Shown here: positions 39,631 through 47,626 of the stretch, in pieces
How the letters are laid out: every line of letters starts with the position of its first letter
How positions within the stretch are numbered: the first letter of the stretch is position 1
From: Sphaerotilus hippei
Lineage (GTDB): Bacteria; Pseudomonadota; Gammaproteobacteria; Burkholderiales; Burkholderiaceae_C
Direction of reading: 5' to 3'
Length of the DNA: 64,000 nt
Assembly: GCF_003201595.1 (NCBI RefSeq)
Contig: NZ_QJJS01000011.1
Location: 105,269-169,268, forward strand
The notes under the pieces: generated by a model
What the model was told of the DNA's origin: nothing
What the model saw: only the letters and a program-made list of their open reading frames with translations
The model's database searches: none
Translations under genes and position numbers: made by a program

Positions 39631-39851
39631 GGCCGGGACCGGTCGCCGTCGTCCGACAGCAGGGCCGGCAGCGTCGGTTCGGGGTTCGGGTCGAAGGTGC
39701 GCGCCTCGTGCTCCAGCATGATGGGGATGCCGTCGCGGATCGGGAAGGCGAGGTGGTCGGCCGCGCAGCACAGTTCGTCGCGCAGCGTGTCGCGGGTCAG
39801 CGGGCCCTTGCAGACCGGGCAGACCAGGAGTTGCATCAATCGTGTGTCCAT
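39627..39851 (-). CDS. Trm112-family protein (YcaR type)
   Basis: Small zinc-ribbon-like protein of 74 residues. Cys11 and Cys14 in [11 protein letters not shown] form the first half of the metal-binding pair and Cys28-Cys29 the second. The '[18 protein letters not shown]' segment is diagnostic for the family. In many beta- and gamma-proteobacteria it sits between lpxK and kdsB, as here; its role is unknown, though a Trm112-like activator of methyltransferases is conceivable. Its stop overlaps kdsB by four bases and lies nine bases after lpxK. Confidence 0.9.
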
Positions 39852-39860
39852 GGCGGAATC

Positions 39861-40961
39861 CTACCTCGCCCGCGAGCGTGCGCCGTCCTTGGACCCGAGG
39901 GCGTGCGCGACCTCGTCGAGCAGGGCCTCGGGCAGCTCGAAGCCCAGCGGCGCGACCCACACCCGCATCGCCGGGCGTTCGTGGGCGAGGCGCTGCGGGT
40001 CGAGCTTGATCGCGTCCTTCTCGGTCAGCACCAGGTCGGCGGTGTCGGCCGGCCAGGGCAGGGTGGCGAGGTCCTGGTGGTCGGCCAGCGGCCACTCGGT
40101 CAGGCGCTCCAGGCCCAGCGTGCGCAGCGCGTCGAAGAACCGGGCCGGCTGGCCGATGCCGGCGCTGGCCAGCATCGGCCGCGGCCGCAGGTCGGGCAGG
40201 GTGGCCGGGTCGGGCGGGCGGCCGTGCCACCAGTCGGCCAGCGCGACCAGGCCCGTCAGCCGGCGTCGGGCGAGGTGGCCGGGCAGCGCCAGGCTGGCCT
40301 GCGGCGCGTTGTAGACCTGCCACTGCCGGCGGGCGGTCGAGGGGGTGTGCACGGCCTCGCGCAGCGGGCCGGCCGGCAGCAGGTGGCCGTTGCCCGCACC
40401 ACGCTCGTCGAACACGACGACCTCGAGGTCACGCCGCAGCCTCAGGTGCTGCAGGCCGTCGTCGCAGAGCAGCACGTCGACCTCCGGGTGGCGCGCCAGC
40501 AGCGCATGGCCCGCGGCGACCCGGTCACGACCGACCCACACCGGCACGCCGGTGCGGCGCTGCATCAGCAGCGGCTCGTCGCCGACGTCGGTGGCGCTGC
40601 TGACCGCGGTGACCTCGGTCGGCACCGCATGCCGGCCGCCGAAGCCGCGCGAGAGGATGCCGGGGCTGCGGCCGCGCTGCTGCAGGCCCTGGACCAGCGC
40701 GATCGTCGTGGGGGTCTTGCCGGCGCCGCCGGCGACCCGGTTGCCCACCACCAGCACCGGCACCGGCAGGGCGTGCGCCTTCAGCAGGCCGCGCCGGTAG
40801 AGCTGCCGGCGCAGGGCGGATGCGCCCCGGTACAGCAGCGACAGCGGCCACAGCAGCGTCCACCACAGCAGGCCGGGCTGTCGCCAGTGCGCCTCGATGC
40901 GCAGCGCCCAGGGCAGGCGCGCCGGTGTCGCCGGGCCGCCTCGAGGCGGGGTCGGGCTCAA
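39861..40961 (-). CDS. lpxK: tetraacyldisaccharide 4'-kinase LpxK
   Basis: Inner-membrane-associated kinase of 366 residues that phosphorylates the 4' position of the tetraacyldisaccharide to give lipid IVA. A hydrophobic N-terminal helix (about 31-45) is followed by a P-loop in '[15 protein letters not shown]' (about 73-87), 'LSRGFGG', the catalytic '[11 protein letters not shown]' and the C-terminal '[10 protein letters not shown]'. The ATG overlaps the exbD stop by four bases, giving an operon linking the energy-coupling proteins to lipid A formation. Confidence 0.95.
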   Translation of the reverse strand: MSPTPPRGGPATPARLPWALRIEAHWRQPGLLWWTLLWPLSLLYRGASALRRQLYRRGLLKAHALPVPVLVVGNRVAGGAGKTPTTIALVQGLQQRGRSPGILSRGFGGRHAVPTEVTAVSSATDVGDEPLLMQRRTGVPVWVGRDRVAAGHALLARHPEVDVLLCDDGLQHLRLRRDLEVVVFDERGAGNGHLLPAGPLREAVHTPSTARRQWQVYNAPQASLALPGHLARRRLTGLVALADWWHGRPPDPATLPDLRPRPMLASAGIGQPARFFDALRTLGLERLTEWPLADHQDLATLPWPADTADLVLTEKDAIKLDPQRLAHERPAMRVWVAPLGFELPEALLDEVAHALGSKDGARSRAR

Positions 40962-41392
40962 TGCCGGTTGCCGCCGCGCCCCTGCTGCGTGGCGAAGGTC
41001 AGCTGGTGCAGGCCGACGCGGCGTGCGGCGTCCATCGCGTTGATCACGCTCTGGTGCGCGGCCATCGCGTCGGCGGAGATGATCAGCGGGAGGGCGGTGT
41101 CGCCACCGGTCGCCTCGCGCAGCACGGTCACCAGCGGGTCGATGCCGCTGCCCTGGACCAGCGTGCCGTTGACGCTGTAGCGCCCGTCGGCGGCCACGGC
41201 CAGCACGATCTCCCGGGTCTGCGTCTTCGCGACCTCGGCATCGGCCACCGGCAGGTTCACCTTCAGCTCGGTGTAGCGTGAGTAGGTGGTCGACAGCATC
41301 AGGAAGATCAGCACCACCAGCAGCACGTCGATGAAGGGGATCAGGTTGATCTCCGGCTCGTCGACCGGGGCACGACGGAATTTCATGGCCAT
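40958..41392 (-). CDS. exbD: biopolymer transport protein ExbD/TolR family
   Basis: Inner-membrane protein of 144 residues with one transmembrane helix (about 18-38) containing the proton-conducting Asp22 in PFIDVLLVVLIF. The periplasmic part ('ELKVNLPVADAE', 'LPLIISADAMAAHQSVINAMDAARR') is of the ExbD/TolR fold. Together with ExbB it forms a proton-driven motor. It lies 13 bases after exbB and overlaps lpxK. The name exbD is by family; TolR-like roles are not excluded. Confidence 0.92.
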   Translation of the reverse strand: MAMKFRRAPVDEPEINLIPFIDVLLVVLIFLMLSTTYSRYTELKVNLPVADAEVAKTQTREIVLAVAADGRYSVNGTLVQGSGIDPLVTVLREATGGDTALPLIISADAMAAHQSVINAMDAARRVGLHQLTFATQQGRGGNRH

Positions 41393-41405
41393 GGCCGTGC
41401 CTTCC

Positions 41406-42035
41406 TCAGCCGCGCCGCCCGCCGCTCAGCTGGGGCAGCAGCTGGTCGGTGGCCTGTTCGAGCGTCAGCACCAGCTCGTTGACCCGGCTCTTGAAGTGGC
41501 GATGGAACATCAGCGCCGGGATGGCGATGATCAGGCCGAAGGCGGTGTTGTAGAGCGCGATGGAGATGCCGTGCGCGAGCAGTTCGGGGTTGGAGCCGCC
41601 GCCGCCGGTCGGGGCCTGGGCGCCGAAGATCTCGATCATGCCGATCACCGTGCCCAGCAGGCCCAGCAGCGGCGCGGCGGTGGCGATGCTGCCCAGCGTG
41701 CTCAGGTAGCGCTCGAGCTGGTGCACGACGACACGGCCCGAGGCCTCGAAGGCGGTGCGCACCTGCGCCTCGGGCACCGCCTTGCCGGCGCTGGCCGCAC
41801 GGATGCCCGCCGACAGCACCGCGCCCAGCGGTGAGCTGGCTTCGAGCTTCTGCACCACGTCGGCGCTGGGCAGGCCGCTGCGGGTCAGGGTCAGGACCTC
41901 GTCGAGCAGCTGCGGGGGTGCGACCCGGGACGCGCGCAGGCTCGTCAGGCGTTCGATGATGATGGCCAGTGCCACCACGGAGCACAGGATCAACGGGTAA
42001 ATGGGCCAACCTGCCGCTTGTATGATCGAAAACAA
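41406..42035 (-). CDS. exbB: MotA/TolQ/ExbB proton-channel protein
   Basis: Inner-membrane protein of 209 residues with three transmembrane helices: one at the N-terminus (about 8-27), and two later ('SIATAAPLLGLLGTVIGMIEIFG' and 'GISIALYNTAFGLIIAIPALMF'). The helices hold conserved Thr and polar residues of the proton channel. Start is TTG 42035, unusual, but the sequence from FSIIQAAGWP matches the family start and GGGGA lies upstream; the next Met would remove the first helix. First gene of exbB-exbD-lpxK-trm112-kdsB. No tonB is adjacent. Confidence 0.9.
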   Translation of the reverse strand: MFSIIQAAGWPIYPLILCSVVALAIIIERLTSLRASRVAPPQLLDEVLTLTRSGLPSADVVQKLEASSPLGAVLSAGIRAASAGKAVPEAQVRTAFEASGRVVVHQLERYLSTLGSIATAAPLLGLLGTVIGMIEIFGAQAPTGGGGSNPELLAHGISIALYNTAFGLIIAIPALMFHRHFKSRVNELVLTLEQATDQLLPQLSGGRRG

Positions 42036-42422
42036 CGTGATTCCCCAGGAATTTGCCGATTGCCTGATGCCGCGGGGCAGCCCGTGCCCCGCCCGTCAGG
42101 CCGCCGGATTATGACGGCTGGCGGAGGCCCCGGAGGCGCCGGGGTCGACGGTCGGTATCCCTTTGTAAGGGGGGCGGACGGGGTGGCGAGGGCCGGCGTC
42201 GATGCACCGAATCTGTGGACAACTTTGTTGACAAGCGGTGGTCAGCGCTCCGAAATCCGCGCCAGTGCTGGATGTTTGTTGGATTGATGCTTTTTTGTGC
42301 AATGGAATTCTTTTGAAAATCAATGACTTGCACGGAGCTGCGTGCGGCGGCGGCGCGTGGTGCCCACCGGGTCCGGCCCGGTCCGCCTTGTGGATGACTG
42401 GTGCCGCCCCGGGAGCGTCGCG
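42036..42422. other. exbB-xseA divergent intergenic region with AT-richer core and DnaA-box-like motifs
   Basis: This 387-base gap has no plausible gene. It contains a GC-rich hairpin GCGGGGCA/TGCCCCGC (42072-42092) in the exbB leader, then a lower-GC core at about 42210-42330. Motifs TGTGGACAA (42214-42222), TGTTGACAA (42226-42234) and TGTGGATGA (42389-42397) resemble the DnaA box TGTGGATAA with 1, 2 and 1 mismatches. A TTGACA at 42228-42233 could be an xseA -35, but the matching -10 is poor. Confidence 0.4.
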
Positions 42423-43721
42423 ATGACGGCGACCGGTGCCGGACCGATGGTCTGGGGGGTGGCTGCGCTGGTGCAGGCCATCGGCGACACCCTGCAGAGC
42501 CGGTTTGCCGCCGTGGCCGTGCGCGGCGAGCTCAGCGGGGTCACCCGGGCGGCCAGCGGCCACCTCTACTTCACGCTCAAGGCGCCCGACGGCAGCGCGA
42601 GCATGCGCTGCGCGATGTTCCGCCGCGCGGCCGGCCTGCTCGACTTCCGCCCGCAGGACGGCCAGGAGGTCGAGCTGCGCGCGCGGGTGGCGCTCTACGA
42701 GCCCCGCGGCGAGCTGCAGCTGGTGGTCGAGGGCATGCGTCGCGCCGGGGCGGGCGCGCTGATGGAGCAGTTCCTGCGGCTGAAGGCGCAGCTGGAGGCC
42801 GAGGGCCTGTTCGAGGCGGCCCGCAAGCGGGCGCTGCCGGCGCACGCCCGGCGCATCGGCGTGATCACCTCGCTGGCCGCGGCGGCGCTGCGCGATGTCG
42901 CCAGCACGCTGGCCCGGCGTTCGCCCCAGGTGGAGGTGATCGTGCTGCCCTCGCCGGTGCAGGGCGCCGAGGCCCCGGCCGCGCTGGTGCGGGCGCTGGC
43001 GCAGGCCGCCCGGGCCGACCTCGACGTGCTGATCGTCTGCCGGGGCGGTGGCTCGCTGGAGGACCTCTGGGCCTTCAACGACGAGCGGGTGGTGCGCGCG
43101 ATCGCCGCCTGCCCGGTGCCGGTGGTCTGCGGGGTGGGCCACGAGACCGACTTCACGCTGGCCGACTTCGCCGCCGACCTGCGGGCGCCCACGCCCACCG
43201 CCGCGGCCGAGCTGGCCGCCCCCGAGCGGCGGGCCTGCCTGCTGCGGCTGCAGCAGCTCGCCCAGGGCCTGCAGCGGGCGGTGCAGCGCCGCCAGGACCG
43301 CGAGGACCAGCGCCTCGACCAGCTCGCGCTGCGGCTGGCCCGCCCGGGCCAGGTGCTGCGTGGCCACGGCCAGCGGCTGGCGCTGCTCGAGCAGCGGCTG
43401 CAGGCGGCGCTGCCCCGGCGCCTGCAGCACGAGGCCGGGACGCTCGAGCGCCTGCAGCAGCGCCTGCAGGCCGGCGTGGCCGGGCAGCGGCGCCAGCAGG
43501 CCCAGGCGCTGGCGCTGCTGGGCCTGCGCCTGGCCGCCCTCGACCCGGCCCGGGTCCTGCAGCGCGGTTATGCCCACCTGACCGACGAGCAGGGCCGCAG
43601 CCTCGTCTCGGTCGGGCAGGCGCGGGTGCGCCAGACGCTGACGGTGGGCCTGGCCGACGGCACGCTCCAGGTCAAGGTGAGCGCGCGCCAGCCGCTGGCG
43701 CCGCCGCCCGCCGAGGCTTGA
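42423..43721 (+). CDS. xseA: exodeoxyribonuclease VII large subunit
   Basis: Nuclease subunit of 432 residues that with XseB degrades single-stranded DNA. N-terminal OB-fold ('[21 protein letters not shown]', about residues 30-50), then the catalytic core '[20 protein letters not shown]', '[24 protein letters not shown]'-like region and '[29 protein letters not shown]', and a long Gln/Arg/Leu-rich coiled coil in the last third. ATG 42423 matches family length; the earlier in-frame starts add an Arg-rich segment. xseB is not in the window. Start codon is preceded by a GGGAG element. Confidence 0.95.
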   Translation: MTATGAGPMVWGVAALVQAIGDTLQSRFAAVAVRGELSGVTRAASGHLYFTLKAPDGSASMRCAMFRRAAGLLDFRPQDGQEVELRARVALYEPRGELQLVVEGMRRAGAGALMEQFLRLKAQLEAEGLFEAARKRALPAHARRIGVITSLAAAALRDVASTLARRSPQVEVIVLPSPVQGAEAPAALVRALAQAARADLDVLIVCRGGGSLEDLWAFNDERVVRAIAACPVPVVCGVGHETDFTLADFAADLRAPTPTAAAELAAPERRACLLRLQQLAQGLQRAVQRRQDREDQRLDQLALRLARPGQVLRGHGQRLALLEQRLQAALPRRLQHEAGTLERLQQRLQAGVAGQRRQQAQALALLGLRLAALDPARVLQRGYAHLTDEQGRSLVSVGQARVRQTLTVGLADGTLQVKVSARQPLAPPPAEA

Positions 43722-43752
43722 CCCTGCGTCGCGCTGCGTGACGAGGGCGCTC

Positions 43753-43782
43753 ACTGCACCGTCGTGCAGTCGTCTCTACAAT
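43753..43782 (+). promoter_or_regulatory. candidate sodB promoter with overlapping inverted repeat
   Basis: A TACAAT -10 element (43777-43782) lies 72 bases before the sodB ATG, and just upstream is a perfect inverted repeat ACTGCAC-CGTC-GTGCAGT (43753-43770) that covers the expected -35. No good -35 is seen, so an activator or repressor site is plausible. It is not a Fur box. Confidence 0.45.
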
Positions 43783-43854
43783 CCGCTGCAGCTGAAATGG
43801 CTACTTCAACCGCTGCTCCGGCAGCTCTCCAGTCACACCGAAGGGACACCGACC

Positions 43855-44436
43855 ATGGCATTTGAACTGCCCGCTCTGCCTTACGCCCAGGACGCCCTGG
43901 CTCCGCACATCTCCAAGGAGACGTTCGAGTACCACTACGGCAAGCACCACCAGGCCTACGTGACCAACCTGAACAACCTGGTCGGCGGCACCGAGTTCGA
44001 CGGCGCCCCGCTGGAAGAAGTCGTCAAGAAGTCGTCGGGCCCGGTGTTCAACAACGCCGCCCAGGTGTGGAACCACACCTTCTTCTGGAACAGCATGAAG
44101 CCCGCGGGCGGCGGCGAGCCCACCGGCGCGCTGGCCGAGGCCATCACCGCCAAGTTCGGCAGCTTCGCCGCGTTCAAGGAAGCGTTCACCAAGAGCGCCG
44201 TCGGCAACTTCGGTTCCGGCTGGACCTGGCTGGTGAAGAAGGCCGACGGTTCGGTCGACATCGTCAACACCAGCAACGCCGCCACGCCGCTGACCGGCGC
44301 CGACAAGCCGCTGCTGACCATCGACGTGTGGGAACACGCCTACTACGTCGACTACCGCAACGCCCGCCCCAAGTTCGTCGAGACCTTCCTGGGCTCGCTG
44401 GCGAACTGGGACTTCGCGGCCGCGAACTACGCCTGA
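43855..44436 (+). CDS. sodB: superoxide dismutase, Fe-type
   Basis: Cytosolic enzyme of 193 residues that dismutates superoxide. Metal ligands His27, His74 (VWNHTFFW), Asp157 and His161 (DVWEHAYY) have the same spacing as E. coli SodB. Gln70 in AAQVWNH is the residue typical of Fe rather than Mn enzymes. AAGGGA precedes ATG 43855. A strong terminator follows, so the gene is monocistronic. Confidence 0.97.
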   Translation: MAFELPALPYAQDALAPHISKETFEYHYGKHHQAYVTNLNNLVGGTEFDGAPLEEVVKKSSGPVFNNAAQVWNHTFFWNSMKPAGGGEPTGALAEAITAKFGSFAAFKEAFTKSAVGNFGSGWTWLVKKADGSVDIVNTSNAATPLTGADKPLLTIDVWEHAYYVDYRNARPKFVETFLGSLANWDFAAANYA

Positions 44437-44480
44437 GTCCGCCCCGGGCCGGCCGTGACCGGCCCGGGGACACGATGAAG

Positions 44481-44515
44481 AGGGGCCGACGCCTGTGGTG
44501 TCGGCCCCTTTTTTT
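44481..44515 (+). terminator. rho-independent terminator of sodB
   Basis: Ten-base stem AGGGGCCGAC/GTCGGCCCCT (44481-44490 with 44500-44509), 9-base loop and seven T. It lies between sodB and the convergent hpnE stop at 44519. Confidence 0.92.
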
Positions 44516-44518
44516 CGT

Positions 44519-45811
44519 TCATGGCGGCGCCAGCAGATCGGCGGCGGCCCGGCCCGAGCGCACCGCCCCCTCCAGCGTGGCGGGGTAGGGCCCGTCGATG
44601 CCGTCGCCTGCGGCCAGCAGGCCGGCCGCGATCCGGGCCGGCGGACGCGACAGGCCGGGGGTGCACAGGAAGGTGGCGCGCTTCTCGGCGATCACCTGCA
44701 GCAGCGTGGCCGCCGGCGAGCGGCCGCCGGCGTGCAGCGGCCGCAGCACCTCGCCGGCCTGGCGCAGCAGCGCCGCGGCGCTGTCGGCCGGGCCGCGCTG
44801 CACCCACGGGGTCGCGCCGCTGACGACCAGGGCGAACAGCCCCGGGGTCGCCCCGAGCGCGCCGTGGTCGAAAGCGAACTGGGCCGGTGCGTCCGGCCCT
44901 TCCCGCAGCGCGACCATCGGTGCGGCCAGCCGCGCGCCGGGCGCCTGCACATAGGCGGTCAGGATCGGCTCGTGGCGCAGGCCGGCGGCCCGGGCCGACC
45001 AGTCGGGCGCGATCCCGCGGGTCAGCCGGGCCGCCTCGGTGCTGCTGCAGGCCAGGATGACCTGATCGAAGGGCTCGTCGTCGAGCCGCCAGCCGGCAGC
45101 GGCCGGTCCGGGCTGCAGCGACTGCACCCGCTGGCCGGCGCGCAGGTCGGCGCCGTGGCGGGCCAGCCAGGCCAGGGCCGGCTCGGGCAGCAGCTCGGCG
45201 AGCGGGCGGCGCGGGATCAGCAGGTCGCTCGAGCCCGGCCCGGCGAACAGCGCGTCCTGCAGCACCCGCAGGAAGACGGCCGCGCTGGCCGTGGTGGCGG
45301 GCGTGTTCAGCGCGGCCACGCACAGCGGATCGATGATCTCGGCCCGCACCCGCGAGGGCAGCCGGGCGCTCAGCTGCGCGACGGTCAGGCTGGCTTCGCA
45401 GCGGAAGCGCGCCCGCATCCAGCCCAGCGCGGCGCGGCTCAGCGCCAGGCGCTCGCCGAGCGACCAGTGCGACATCGCCCACACGGCCCGGCTGAAGGCG
45501 AGCACGGGATGGCCGGCGGGCAGGCGCAGGCCGCGGCCATCCTGGTCGAGCAGCGCGAGCGGCTGGCGGCGCAGCACGGCCTCGGGGTCGACGCCGACCT
45601 GGCGCATCAGCGCGAGCGTGGCGGCGTAGGCGCCGATCAGCAGGTGCTGGCCGTTGTCCAGCCGAGGCTCGCCGGTGGCCAGGCTGCGGGCCCGGCCACC
45701 GGCCTGCGCCGCCATCTCGAACAGCGTGACCGCATGGCCCCGCGTGGTGGCGGCCACCGCGGCCGCGAGCCCGGCCCAGCCGGCGCCCACGACCGCCACG
45801 CGTGGCGTCAC
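44519..45811 (-). CDS. hpnE: hydroxysqualene dehydroxylase HpnE
   Basis: FAD-dependent enzyme of 430 residues that reduces hydroxysqualene to squalene in the HpnCDE route. N-terminal dinucleotide fold 'VAVVGAGWAGLAAA' (5-18), 'RLDNGQHLLIGAYAATLALMRQVG', and C-terminal 'GLLAAGDGIDGPYPATLEGAVRSGRAAA' are family hallmarks. GTG 45811, overlapping the hpnD stop (GTGA), is preferred to a longer GTG start. Last gene of hpnCDE. Confidence 0.92.
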   Translation of the reverse strand: MTPRVAVVGAGWAGLAAAVAATTRGHAVTLFEMAAQAGGRARSLATGEPRLDNGQHLLIGAYAATLALMRQVGVDPEAVLRRQPLALLDQDGRGLRLPAGHPVLAFSRAVWAMSHWSLGERLALSRAALGWMRARFRCEASLTVAQLSARLPSRVRAEIIDPLCVAALNTPATTASAAVFLRVLQDALFAGPGSSDLLIPRRPLAELLPEPALAWLARHGADLRAGQRVQSLQPGPAAAGWRLDDEPFDQVILACSSTEAARLTRGIAPDWSARAAGLRHEPILTAYVQAPGARLAAPMVALREGPDAPAQFAFDHGALGATPGLFALVVSGATPWVQRGPADSAAALLRQAGEVLRPLHAGGRSPAATLLQVIAEKRATFLCTPGLSRPPARIAAGLLAAGDGIDGPYPATLEGAVRSGRAAADLLAPP

Positions 45812-46644
45812 CGCCCGCGCCAGTTGGTCTGCATCGCGATCCACAGCTTGCGGATCGGCGTCAGCGAGATGCGCTGGTGCAGCACCTGGAAGCCGCCGGC
45901 CTCGATCTCGCGCAGCAGCGTGCGGTAGATGTTGGCCATCATCAGGCCCGGCTTCTGCGCCCGGCGGTCGGCCTCGGGCAGCAGGGCCAGCGCCTCGTCG
46001 TAGGTGCGGTGGGCCCGCTCGGCCTGGAAGCGCATCAGCGCGGTGAAACGTTCGCTGTAGACGCGGTTGAGGATCTCGTGGGCCTTGACGTCGAACTGCT
46101 GCAGCTCGCTGACCGGCAGGTAGATGCGGCCCCGCCGGGCGTCGTCACCGACGTCGCGGATGATGTTGGTCAGCTGGAAGGCCTGGCCCATCCGGTGGGC
46201 GTAGGCGATGGTCTGTTCCTGCGTGCGCCCGAAGATCGAGGCGGCCACCTCGCCCACCACGCCGGCCACCAGGTGGCAATAACGCGCCAGCCCGGGGTGG
46301 TCGAGGTAACGGGTCTGCGTCAGGTCCATCTCGCAGCCGTCGATGACCGCCTGCAGGTGGGCCTCGGCGATGCCGTAGTCGGCGACATGCGGCATCAGCG
46401 CCTGCATCGCCGGATGCTGGGGCCGGCCGGCGAAGGCGTTGTGCACCTCGGTGCGCCACCAGCCCAGCTTGGCGCCGGCCACCGACGGGTCCTGCACCTC
46501 GTCGACCACGTCGTCGACCTCGCGGCAGAAGGCGTAGAACGCCGTGATCGCCGCCCGCCGCGGCGGCGGCAGGAAGAGGAAGGCGTAGTAGAAGCTGGAG
46601 CCGCTCTTGGCGGCCTTGTCCTGAACGTATTGCTGGGGCGTCAT
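45808..46644 (-). CDS. hpnD: presqualene diphosphate synthase HpnD
   Basis: Prenyl-synthase-fold enzyme of 278 residues that condenses two farnesyl diphosphates to presqualene diphosphate. Metal-binding motifs are 'CREVDDVVDEV' (Asp44-Asp48) and 'QLTNIIRDVGDDARRGR'; 'FYYAFLFLPPPRRAAITAFYAFCR' at the start is typical. The ATG 46644 lies 62 bases after the hpnC stop. Coupled to hpnE by a GTGA overlap. Confidence 0.95.
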   Translation of the reverse strand: MTPQQYVQDKAAKSGSSFYYAFLFLPPPRRAAITAFYAFCREVDDVVDEVQDPSVAGAKLGWWRTEVHNAFAGRPQHPAMQALMPHVADYGIAEAHLQAVIDGCEMDLTQTRYLDHPGLARYCHLVAGVVGEVAASIFGRTQEQTIAYAHRMGQAFQLTNIIRDVGDDARRGRIYLPVSELQQFDVKAHEILNRVYSERFTALMRFQAERAHRTYDEALALLPEADRRAQKPGLMMANIYRTLLREIEAGGFQVLHQRISLTPIRKLWIAMQTNWRGR

Positions 46645-46706
46645 GGTGCGGCGAGGTGAGGCGCGATTGTGGCAGTGCTTCGTGAGGCGGCGGTGTCGTC
46701 TTCGCC

Positions 46707-47525
46707 TCACATGCGCAGGGCGCGCCAGACCAGGCGCGGCAGGTCGGCCCGGCCGATCCGGGGGCGCTGGCGCAGCGTGGCCCCGTCGAGCGCGTCGATG
46801 CGGTCGAGGATGCGCAGCCCGCCCTGCACCACCAGCCGCAGCTCCCAGCCGGCCCGCCCGGGCAGGCGGCGGGGCAGGGCGGCGCCCTCGTTCATCTTCT
46901 GGCGCGCGTGGGCCGACAGCTCGCGCACCAGCGCCCGCGCGGCCGCGCCGTCGGCCTGCGTGAACAGGGCCGAGGCGTCCAGCCCGTGGCGGGCGGCGTG
47001 GTCCAGCGGCACGTAGAGGCGCCGTCGGGGCAGGTCCACGCTCAGGTCCTGCCAGAAGTTGATCAGCTGCAGCGCGGTGCAGATGGCGTCCGACTGGCGC
47101 AGCGACAGCGGGTCGTCGACGCCGTAGAGGTGCAGCAGCAGCCGCCCGACCGGATCGGCCGAGCGGCGGCAGTAGTCGAGCAGCGTGGCCATGTCCGGGT
47201 AGTGCGGCTCGCCCACGTCCTGCTCGAAGGCGCTGAGCAGGTCCTCCAGCGGCTGGCGGGGCAGGTGGTGGCGATCGATCGCCCGGGCCAGTGCCTCGAA
47301 CACCCCGGCCCAGCGGGTGGTCGGGGCCTGTCCGGCGTAGAGCCGGTCGAGGTCGGCGCGGAAGGCCTGCAGGTCGGCCCGGCGCTGCGCCGCGGGGGCC
47401 TCGCCCTCGTCGGCGAGGTCGTCGGCGGTGCGGGCGTACCAGTAGATGGCCTGGATCGTCGGGCGCCAGGCGGGTGGGCAGAGGATCGAGGCGACCGGGA
47501 AGTTCTCGTAGTGTTCGACGCTCAT
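46707..47525 (-). CDS. hpnC: hydroxysqualene synthase HpnC
   Basis: Enzyme of 272 residues of the squalene/phytoene synthase fold that turns presqualene diphosphate to hydroxysqualene. Starts 'VEHYENFPVASILCPPAWRP', typical of HpnC; Asp-rich motifs are 'ARTADDLADEG' (Asp35-Asp39) and 'QLINFWQDLSVDLPRRR'. First gene of hpnCDE, divergent from the RND efflux genes, with 101 bases between start codons. No squalene-hopene cyclase is in the window. Confidence 0.95.
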   Translation of the reverse strand: MSVEHYENFPVASILCPPAWRPTIQAIYWYARTADDLADEGEAPAAQRRADLQAFRADLDRLYAGQAPTTRWAGVFEALARAIDRHHLPRQPLEDLLSAFEQDVGEPHYPDMATLLDYCRRSADPVGRLLLHLYGVDDPLSLRQSDAICTALQLINFWQDLSVDLPRRRLYVPLDHAARHGLDASALFTQADGAAARALVRELSAHARQKMNEGAALPRRLPGRAGWELRLVVQGGLRILDRIDALDGATLRQRPRIGRADLPRLVWRALRM

Positions 47526-47556
47526 GATGGCGGCGCATTATCCGGACTTGCCGGGT

Positions 47557-47600
47557 TTGACATGGATCCGGAGGCGCACGTATATTACTGACCAGTCAGT
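47557..47600 (+). promoter_or_regulatory. sigma-70 promoter and TetR-like operator of the RND efflux genes
   Basis: TTGACA (47557-47562), 18-base spacer and TATATT (47581-47586) form a strong promoter. Directly after the -10 lies ACTGACCAGTCAGT (47587-47600): arms ACTGAC/GTCAGT around CA, overlapping the start site. Such palindromes are common operators for TetR-family repressors of RND pumps. The repeat unit CAGT also recurs just downstream. No tetR gene is adjacent. Confidence 0.75.
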
Positions 47601-47626
47601 CAGTTGCTCTTTCCCCGAGAGGTCGC

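Noticed and set aside
42036..42422. Possible replication origin in the exbB-xseA gap
   Set aside because: Only three imperfect DnaA-like motifs are present, with no dnaA, gidA, parAB or clear AT-rich unwinding region nearby; kept only as a low-level observation.
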